Origin: Acidobacteriota bacterium
Lineage (GTDB): Bacteria; Acidobacteriota; Vicinamibacteria; Vicinamibacterales; Vicinamibacteraceae
DNA: 11,991 nt
Assembly (NCBI GenBank): GCA_023418055.1
Contig: JAEZDP010000456.1
Coordinates: 1-11,991 of the forward strand
Direction: 5' to 3'
Part shown: piece after piece, positions 7,871 through 11,991 of the stretch
Position numbering within the stretch: position 1 is the stretch's first letter
How the letters are laid out: each line of letters opens with the position of its first letter
Position numbers and translations under genes: made by a program
The notes under the pieces: generated by a model
What the model was told of the DNA's origin: nothing
Database searches by the model: none
Seen by the model: the letters and a program-made list of their open reading frames with translations, nothing else

Positions 7871-7945
7871 TGGGGCGTCGCCAAGCGGTAAGGCACGGGA
7901 CTTTGAATCCCGCATTCGAAGGTTCGAATCCTTCCGCCCCAGCCA
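7871..7945 (+). tRNA. tRNA-Gln, anticodon TTG, with encoded CCA
   Basis: The full cloverleaf can be drawn. The acceptor stem is TGGGGCG (7871-7877) with CGCCCCA (7935-7941). The D-arm contains CCAAGCGGTAAGG. The anticodon stem is CGGGA/TCCCG around the loop CTTTGAA, with TTG at 7903-7905. The T-arm is GAAGG-TTCGAAT-CCTTC (7918-7934). Discriminator G is followed by a genomically encoded CCA (7943-7945). The sequence closely resembles the glutamine tRNAs of Proteobacteria. It sits between ispE and prs and must be cut out of a longer transcript if it is co-transcribed with prs. The 76 bases from here to prs hold no other feature I can recognise. Confidence 0.98.
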
Positions 7946-8021
7946 ACTCGACCGCGGGCCGTGGGCGGGCAGGCTGGCGAACCCTCTTCCCGACGATCTG
8001 GCACCTGGTTAACGGACGGTC

Positions 8022-8969
8022 ATGGCGCGATCGAGCTTGAAAGTGTTTTCGGGGACGGCGCACCCCATGCTGGCGCAGGAGATCGCCGACTTTCTGTGCG
8101 TGGGGTTGGGGCAGGCGCGGCTCCACCGGTTCCCCGACACGGAGGTCTCGTTCCAGATCGACGAGAACATCCGCGGGGCGGACGTCTTCATCGTGCAGCC
8201 GACGTCCCGGCCGGTCGACGACAACATCATGGAACTGTGCGTCATGATTGACGCCTTCCGTCGATCGTCGGCCGCACGCATCACGGCCGTGATTCCGTAC
8301 TACGGCTACGCCCGGCAAGACCGAAAGGACAAGCCGCGCGTGCCGATCTCGGCCAAGCTGGTGGCCAACCTGCTGAGCGCGGCAGGTGCCAACCGCATCC
8401 TGACGATGGATCTGCACAAGGCGCAGATCCAGGGGTTTTTCGACATCCCGGTGGACCACCTGTTTGCGGCTCCGGTGATCATCGACTACCTCTCGCGGCA
8501 GCACGTGCCGAACATGACGGTGGTGTCGCCCGATGCCGGCGGGGCCGAGCGGGCCAGGGCGTACGCCAAGCGGCTCGGGGCGGAACTGGCCATCATCGAC
8601 AAGCGGCGGAGCTCGGAGACGGGCATCGCCGAGATCATGCACGTCATCGGCGATGTCCGCGGCCGCACCTGTGTGCTGCAGGACGACATCATCGACACGG
8701 CGGGCACCATCGTGAAGGCCGCGCAGGCGCTGCGCGACAACGGGGCGGCCAGCATCATCGCGTGCGCGGTGCACGGGGTGCTGTCGGGCCCGGCGCTCGA
8801 ACGCATCGAGGGGTCGGCACTCGAGAAGCTCGTGGTCACCAACACGATTCCGTTGAGCGGGTCGTGCGCCGATTCGTCGAAGATTACCTGTCTGTCGGTG
8901 GCCCGCCTGCTCGGGCAGGCCATTCGCAGCATCCATGAAGAGACGTCGGTCTCGTCGTTGTTCGTTTAG
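8022..8969 (+). CDS. prs: Ribose-phosphate pyrophosphokinase (PRPP synthetase)
   Basis: Prs transfers pyrophosphate from ATP to ribose 5-phosphate to make PRPP for purine, pyrimidine, NAD, histidine and tryptophan synthesis. The 315-residue length is standard for class I enzymes. Motifs are FPDTEVSFQIDENIRG (37-52), PYYGYARQDRKD (92-103, ATP-site loop), DLHKAQIQGFFDIPVDHL (130-147), VVSPDAGG (167-174), the flexible-loop Lys-Arg of DKRR (193-196) and the PRPP loop DDIIDTAGT (221-229). The residue before that acidic pair is Gln, where Val or Ile is usual; the acidic and Thr residues that bind ribose phosphate are intact. Upstream of ATG 8022 there is only a weak GGACGG. It is followed after 17 bases by rplY, as in many genomes. 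Confidence 0.98.
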   Translation: MARSSLKVFSGTAHPMLAQEIADFLCVGLGQARLHRFPDTEVSFQIDENIRGADVFIVQPTSRPVDDNIMELCVMIDAFRRSSAARITAVIPYYGYARQDRKDKPRVPISAKLVANLLSAAGANRILTMDLHKAQIQGFFDIPVDHLFAAPVIIDYLSRQHVPNMTVVSPDAGGAERARAYAKRLGAELAIIDKRRSSETGIAEIMHVIGDVRGRTCVLQDDIIDTAGTIVKAAQALRDNGAASIIACAVHGVLSGPALERIEGSALEKLVVTNTIPLSGSCADSSKITCLSVARLLGQAIRSIHEETSVSSLFV

Positions 8970-8986
8970 GTTCAGGAAGGTCGATT

Positions 8987-9613
8987 ATGGAAGCCACGCT
9001 CGAAGCGGTCGCCCGTGACACCCGCGGCAAGAACCACGCCCGCCGGCTGCGCGTCGCCGGTCAGATTCCCGCCGTCGTCTATGGCGGCTCGTCGGAGCCG
9101 CTCGCCGTTGCGGTGAGCCCGAAGGCGCTGTCCAAGATTCTCCACTCGGAGACGGGCGAGAACACGCTCATCACGCTGGAGGTCGACGGCACCAGCACCG
9201 TCGTCATCGTGAAGGACTACCTCCTGCAGCCGGTGACGCACACGCTGCTGCATGCCGACTTCTACCGCGTGGACATGGCCAAGCGCATCACGGTGAAGGT
9301 GCCGGTCATCCTGCAGGGCGAGCCACGCGGCGTGAAGCAGCAGGGGGGCACGCTCGACTTCGTCCACCGCGACGTGGAAATCGAGTCGCTGCCGGCCGAC
9401 ATCCCCGACAACATCACCATCGACGTCCGCGAGATGATGATTGGCGACGGCGTGTACGTCCGCGACGTCGCCGAAGGCAAGGCGTGGACACCTGTCAGCC
9501 CGGCCGACCTGCTGCTCGTGCACGTGGTGGCGCCGCGGGTGGAAGAGGCGGCGTCGGCTGATGCCGCGGCCGAACCCGAGGTGGCCAAGAAGGGCAAGCC
9601 CGAAGAGAAGTAG
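8987..9613 (+). CDS. rplY: Large ribosomal subunit protein bL25, CTC/TL5 form
   Basis: bL25 binds 5S rRNA in the 50S subunit. This is the long CTC/TL5 form of 208 residues, compared with about 95 in E. coli. The N-terminal L25 domain (about 1-92) includes RGKNHARRLRVAGQIPAVVYGG (19-40), described here by its Arg/Lys-rich 5S-binding strand. The C-terminal TL5 beta domain (about 95-185) contains VKVPVILQGEPRGVKQQGG, VEIESLPADIPDNITIDV and SPADLLLVHV. An Ala/Glu/Lys-rich tail follows, ending KGKPEEK. A strong AGGAAGG (8973-8979 region) sits seven or so bases before ATG 8987. The TAG stop shares its G with the GTG start of pth, so the pair is likely coupled. Confidence 0.97.
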   Translation: MEATLEAVARDTRGKNHARRLRVAGQIPAVVYGGSSEPLAVAVSPKALSKILHSETGENTLITLEVDGTSTVVIVKDYLLQPVTHTLLHADFYRVDMAKRITVKVPVILQGEPRGVKQQGGTLDFVHRDVEIESLPADIPDNITIDVREMMIGDGVYVRDVAEGKAWTPVSPADLLLVHVVAPRVEEAASADAAAEPEVAKKGKPEEK

Positions 9614-10224
9614 TGAAACTCGTCGTCGGGCTCGGCAACCCCGGGCCCCGCTATCGCGACACGTTGCACAACGTCGGCTTCATGGTGGTGGATGCCCTCG
9701 CGGCACGCCACGGCGTCGCCTTCGAGAGTGCGCCGGCCGAGGCGTTGACGGCGCGTATTCGTGGGCTCGGCAGCGAGGGCGTGCTGCTGGCCAAACCGCT
9801 GACGTTCATGAATCTCAGCGGTCGAGCCGTCGCCGACCTGGTGCGGTTCTACAAGATTGCCCTCGACGACCTGCTCGTGGTGGTCGACGAGGTGGCGTTG
9901 CCCGCAGGCCAGCTGCGGGTACGCCCCCGGGGATCGGCCGGCGGCCACAACGGCCTCAAGTCGATCATCGGGCTGCTCGGCTCGGAGGCCTTCCCGCGGG
10001 TGCGGGTGGGCGTCGGGCGGGGCGATCCGCGCAGGGATCTCGCGGATCACGTGCTGGCCAAGATCGACCCCGCGATGCGGGCCGACTTCGACGAGTGGGT
10101 GGGGCGCGCGGCCGACTGTGTCGAGTCGTGGCTCACCGCAGGCATCGAGAAGACGATGACCGTCTTCAACGCGCCGGTGACGGCGCGGGACTCTCACTCC
10201 TTGCCACCTCAGGCGCAGGGCTAG
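9613..10224 (+). CDS. pth: Peptidyl-tRNA hydrolase
   Basis: Pth cleaves the ester bond of peptidyl-tRNA released from stalled ribosomes, recycling tRNA. The protein has 203 residues from GTG 9613. All active-site residues of the bacterial family are visible at the expected spacing: Asn 9 (GLGNPGPRYRDT), the catalytic His 19 (LHNVGF), Asn 67 (TFMNLSG), Asp 92 (VVVDEVALP), and His 112-Asn 113 (GSAGGHNGL). The C-terminal lid region with LADHVLAKI follows. The start overlaps the rplY stop by one base (TAGTG). The last nine codons (SHSLPPQAQG region, 10192-10224) also form the 5' half of the proposed rpsF leader fold, so Pth translation should disturb that RNA. ychF, which often follows pth elsewhere, is not here. 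Confidence 0.98.
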   Translation: MKLVVGLGNPGPRYRDTLHNVGFMVVDALAARHGVAFESAPAEALTARIRGLGSEGVLLAKPLTFMNLSGRAVADLVRFYKIALDDLLVVVDEVALPAGQLRVRPRGSAGGHNGLKSIIGLLGSEAFPRVRVGVGRGDPRRDLADHVLAKIDPAMRADFDEWVGRAADCVESWLTAGIEKTMTVFNAPVTARDSHSLPPQAQG

Positions 10225-10259
10225 GCCCTGACTGCGGTGGCCGTCCAGGCCACAAGGAG
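10197..10259 (+). promoter_or_regulatory. Candidate S6:S18-type autoregulatory leader of rpsF, sequestering its ribosome binding site
   Basis: The contiguous 5' strand CTCCTTG-CCACC (10197-10208) pairs with GGTGG (10236-10240) and with CAAGGAG (10253-10259), which is the rpsF Shine-Dalgarno. The 12-base 3' bulge between the two helices begins CCG (10241-10243). Inside, CAGGGC (10216-10221) and GCCCTG (10225-10230) close a hairpin whose three-base loop is the pth stop TAG. A competing hairpin GTGGCC-GTCCA-GGCCAC (10237-10253) would break both outer helices and leave AAGGAG free. A CCG bulge and control of the rpsF operon by the S6:S18 complex are known from other bacteria. Assignment to that class is inference from a hand fold. 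Confidence 0.55.
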
Positions 10260-10263
10260 ACTT

Positions 10264-10719
10264 ATGGCAACGTCGCTCAAGCAGTACGAGCTCGTCTACA
10301 TCGCCTCGCCCGAGACGACCGACGAGCAGCTCGCCGAGCTCACCACGCTCGTCGAGTCGAATGTCACCAAGGCGGAGGGCACCATCGACAACGTCGATGT
10401 GTGGGGCCGCCGCAAGCTCGCCTACAAGATCGGCCCCCACGGCGAGGGCATCTACACCGTCGTGCTGTTCAGCGGCACGGGTGAACTGGTGAAGGAACTC
10501 GATCGCCGCCTCAAGGTGAGCGACCTCATCATCCGGCACCTCATCGTGCGGGTGGACGAGGAGTTCAAGAAGGCCGAGCGCGCCCGGACGAAGCGCAAGG
10601 AAGAGACCGTCCGTCGCCGCGTCGCCCGCGGGCTGCCGCCCGAGCCGACGCCAGAGGAACTGCTTGCCAAGCAGGCGCAGGCCGAGAGCCGTGCCGAGGA
10701 CGAAGGGGGAGACCGATGA
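10264..10719 (+). CDS. rpsF: Small ribosomal subunit protein bS6
   Basis: bS6 binds the central domain of 16S rRNA as a partner of bS18. The protein is 151 residues from ATG 10264, which is preceded by a strong AAGGAG at 10254-10259. An upstream in-frame GTG at 10237 would begin inside the leader hairpin and lacks family support. The ferredoxin-like S6 fold covers about residues 1-98: QYELVYIASPETTDEQLAEL, VDVWGRRKLAYKI, GIYTVVLFSG, VKELDRRLKVSDLIIRHLIVR. A highly charged Lys/Arg/Glu tail of about 50 residues (KKAERARTKRKEETVRRR, then a Pro/Glu stretch) makes it longer than most S6 proteins. It overlaps rpsR by four bases (ATGA), fitting equimolar production of the S6-S18 pair. Confidence 0.97.
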   Translation: MATSLKQYELVYIASPETTDEQLAELTTLVESNVTKAEGTIDNVDVWGRRKLAYKIGPHGEGIYTVVLFSGTGELVKELDRRLKVSDLIIRHLIVRVDEEFKKAERARTKRKEETVRRRVARGLPPEPTPEELLAKQAQAESRAEDEGGDR

Positions 10720-11021
10720 GCGTCGATCGTGAAGACGGAGGCGGACGCAGCGCCGGCGGGCGTGGCCGCAGCGGTGACAAGAAGACCGATCGCGGTCCGC
10801 GGCGGGGCGGGTTCCGGCGCAAGCGCGTCTGCAAGTTCCGCACGGAGAAGATCGACTACATCGACTACAAGGACGCGCGGCTGCTCGCGCAGTTCGTCCC
10901 GGAGCGCGGCAAGATCCAGCCGCGCCGGCTGACGGGCACGAGCGCCAAGTACCAGCGCAAGCTGCAGGTGGCGATCAAGCGCGCCCGCTTCCTCGCGCTG
11001 CTTCCCTACGCGACCGACTGA
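10716..11021 (+). CDS. rpsR: Small ribosomal subunit protein bS18
   Basis: bS18 joins bS6 on the 30S platform. The protein has 101 residues. The conserved core starts near residue 34 with RRKRVCKF, followed by KIDYIDYKDARLLAQFVPER, GKIQPRRLTGTSAKYQRKLQ and AIKRARFLALLPY, all typical of the family. Ahead of the core is an unusual Gly/Arg/Ser/Asp-rich, probably disordered extension of about 33 residues. Only one Cys is present in the core, so no Cys4 zinc site is formed. The ATG lies in the ATGA overlap with rpsF, and GGGGGA about ten bases upstream in the rpsF tail can serve as Shine-Dalgarno. Confidence 0.97.
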   Translation: MSVDREDGGGRSAGGRGRSGDKKTDRGPRRGGFRRKRVCKFRTEKIDYIDYKDARLLAQFVPERGKIQPRRLTGTSAKYQRKLQVAIKRARFLALLPYATD

Positions 11022-11035
11022 GAGGCGAGGCTGAC

Positions 11036-11524
11036 ATGATCGAAGTAATCCTCAAGCAGGAGGTCGAGCACCTCGGCGAACGCGGCGACATCGTCAAGGT
11101 GGCGCCGGGCTACGCGCGCAACTACCTGCTGCCGCGCAAGCTCGCCCTCGCGGTGACGACCGGCAACAAGAAGCAGATCGAGTTCGAGAAGAAGGCGGCC
11201 GCGGCCAAGGCGGCAGAGGAACGCGCCGTCGCACAGGCGCTGGCCACCCGCTTCGCGCAGGTCGAGGTCGTCGTCACGCGCAAGGTCGGCGAGAACGGCC
11301 ACCTGTACGGCTCGGTCACCTCGGCCGACATCGCCGAGGGCCTGGCCGCCCAGGGCTTCGAAGTCGACCGGCGGAAGATCCAGCTGGGCGATCCGCTCAA
11401 GGAGGTCGGTGAGACGCAGGTGCCCATCCGCCTGCACCGCGACGTGACCGCCCAGGTCAAGGTGGTGGTGGCTCCCGAGAACCCGCCACCAGCGGCCGCC
11501 CCCGAGGCCCCTGCCGAGGCCTGA
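11036..11524 (+). CDS. rplI: Large ribosomal subunit protein bL9
   Basis: bL9 binds 23S rRNA near the L1 stalk and helps keep reading frame. The protein has 162 residues. The N-terminal domain carries the family signature GDIVKVAPGYARNYLLPRKL (22-41). A long Lys/Ala/Glu helix (about 45-75) connects to the C-terminal domain, with GENGHLYGSVTSADIAEGL, LKEVGETQVPIRLH and VTAQVKVVV. A Pro/Ala-rich tail (residues about 148-162) extends beyond the usual end. GAGGCGAGG provides a ribosome site before ATG 11036, 14 bases after rpsR. It is the last gene of the ribosomal cluster, followed by an intrinsic terminator. Confidence 0.97.
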   Translation: MIEVILKQEVEHLGERGDIVKVAPGYARNYLLPRKLALAVTTGNKKQIEFEKKAAAAKAAEERAVAQALATRFAQVEVVVTRKVGENGHLYGSVTSADIAEGLAAQGFEVDRRKIQLGDPLKEVGETQVPIRLHRDVTAQVKVVVAPENPPPAAAPEAPAEA

Positions 11525-11570
11525 TCTCTGCAGGACCGCGCCCGCAAGGGCCGACAGGAGTAGACTGAAG

Positions 11571-11606
11571 GGCCGTCGCCGGCAGCTGCCAGCGGCGGCC
11601 TTTTTT
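11571..11606 (+). terminator. Intrinsic terminator of the rpsF-rpsR-rplI transcript
   Basis: GGCCGTCGC (11571-11579) pairs with GCGGCGGCC (11592-11600), nine pairs including one G-U. After a C/A mismatch the self-complementary GGCAGCTGCC continues the stem to a small loop. Six Ts (11601-11606) follow at once. It ends the plus-strand operon 47 bases after the rplI stop. The T-run directly joins the 7-base repeat array. Confidence 0.93.
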
Positions 11607-11661
11607 CATGCCTCATGCCTCATGTCTCATGCTTCATGCCTGATGCTGATGCCTGACGCTT
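11607..11661. repeat. Degenerate 7-bp tandem array between the terminator and dnaB
   Basis: Units are CATGCCT (11607, 11614), CATGTCT (11621), CATGCTT (11628), CATGCCT (11635), a six-base GATGCT (11642), GATGCCT (11648) and GACGCTT (11655). On the minus strand these read AGGCATG, AGGCATC and AAGCGTC, close to the CAGGCAT and AAGGCGT units at 3984-4087. The array takes up most of the 80 bases between the terminator and the dnaB start. No clear promoter hexamers for dnaB are visible here. Confidence 0.88.
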
Positions 11662-11686
11662 CGTCTTCGTCCAACGCTGGCCCGCT

Positions 11687-11991
11687 GTGAACGACCGTAC
11701 CCTTCCCCACAATCTCGACGCCGAGCGCTCGGTGCTGGGCGCCGTGTTGATCCGCAACGAGGCGATCAACGCGGCGGTCGAGGTCATCCGCCCCGAAGAC
11801 TTCTTTCGCGAAGCGCACCGGCAGCTCTTCGACAAGATGATCCTGCTCAGCGAGCGGGGACAGGCCATCGACCTCGTCACGCTGGCCGAGGAACTCGATC
11901 GCGCCGCGCAGCTCGAGGCGGTGGGCGGCCTGGCCTACATCACGCGCCTCGTCGACGGCGTGCCGCGGTCGACCAACGTCGAGTACTACGC
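11687..11991 (+). CDS. dnaB: Replicative DNA helicase DnaB, N-terminal part (3' end outside window)
   Basis: DnaB is the hexameric helicase that unwinds DNA at the replication fork. The frame opens at GTG 11687 and runs to the right edge, giving 101 residues of the N-terminal helical-hairpin domain that contacts DnaG primase. Family segments are MNDRTLPHNLDAERSVLGAV, FFREAHRQLFDKMILLSERG, IDLVTLAEEL and LEAVGGLAYITRLVDGVPRS. The ATPase domain lies outside the window, so an intein or other changes there cannot be judged. GTG is the only plausible start, because an in-frame TGA stands at 11654 and no other start codon lies between. No good Shine-Dalgarno precedes it. The position after rplI is common across bacteria. 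Confidence 0.96.
   Translation, partial: MNDRTLPHNLDAERSVLGAVLIRNEAINAAVEVIRPEDFFREAHRQLFDKMILLSERGQAIDLVTLAEELDRAAQLEAVGGLAYITRLVDGVPRSTNVEYY

Noticed and set aside
6004..8936. Two long minus-strand open frames (499 and 494 codons) opposite lolB-like, ispE, tRNA and prs
   Set aside because: They cross a perfect tRNA gene and conserved enzymes on the other strand, and their composition is that of a GC shadow.
10225..10263. Missing ychF gene between pth and rpsF, as a deletion scar
   Set aside because: Only 39 bases separate the genes and they hold an organised leader and ribosome site; many genomes lack ychF here, so there is no sign of a recent deletion.
9262..10539. 425-codon minus-strand open frame opposite rplY, pth and rpsF
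   Set aside because: It is antisense to three unmistakable translation genes and has no motif of its own.

Overview
The window is a GC-rich, gene-dense stretch of core bacterial chromosome. It shows no phage, transposon, CRISPR or defence genes. Base composition, LPS-assembly genes, frequent GTG starts and the gene order suggest a Gram-negative bacterium, probably an Acidobacteriota member of the Vicinamibacteria type. That placement is inference from style and synteny, with no search behind it.

Layout. At the left edge is the 3' end of purH (+), running into a convergent three-gene LPS operon on the minus strand (667-3946). Its transcription order is a GT9 heptosyltransferase-like enzyme, then an O-antigen ligase/polymerase-type membrane protein, then a heptose-7-phosphate kinase (RfaE1/HldE N-domain type). 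The reading frames overlap by 4 and 1 bases. From 4092 everything is on the plus strand: a secreted or periplasmic TPR protein, a LolB-like lipoprotein, ispE, tRNA-Gln(TTG), prs, rplY (ctc), pth, then rpsF-rpsR-rplI closed by a strong intrinsic terminator, and finally the 5' end of dnaB running off the right edge. The order TPR-lolB-ispE-tRNA-Gln-prs-rplY-pth resembles the arrangement in several Proteobacteria, which supports the LolB-like call.

How the genes fit together. The minus operon and the LolB-like lipoprotein serve outer-membrane and LPS construction. The plus operon mixes isoprenoid supply (ispE), PRPP supply (prs, which also feeds the purine pathway ending in PurH) and translation (rplY, pth, rpsF, rpsR, rplI), next to the replicative helicase.

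Two non-coding signals stand out. First, the end of pth and the rpsF leader can fold into a two-part helix that buries the rpsF Shine-Dalgarno behind a bulge beginning CCG, with a competing hairpin that would free it. This is a strong candidate for an S6:S18 autoregulatory leader. Second, the intergenic gaps at 593-666, 3984-4087 and 11607-11661 are filled by degenerate tandem arrays of 7-base units. Their sequences drift in blocks (CGGTCCA, CAGGCAT, AAGGCGT and relatives) while the 7-base period persists.
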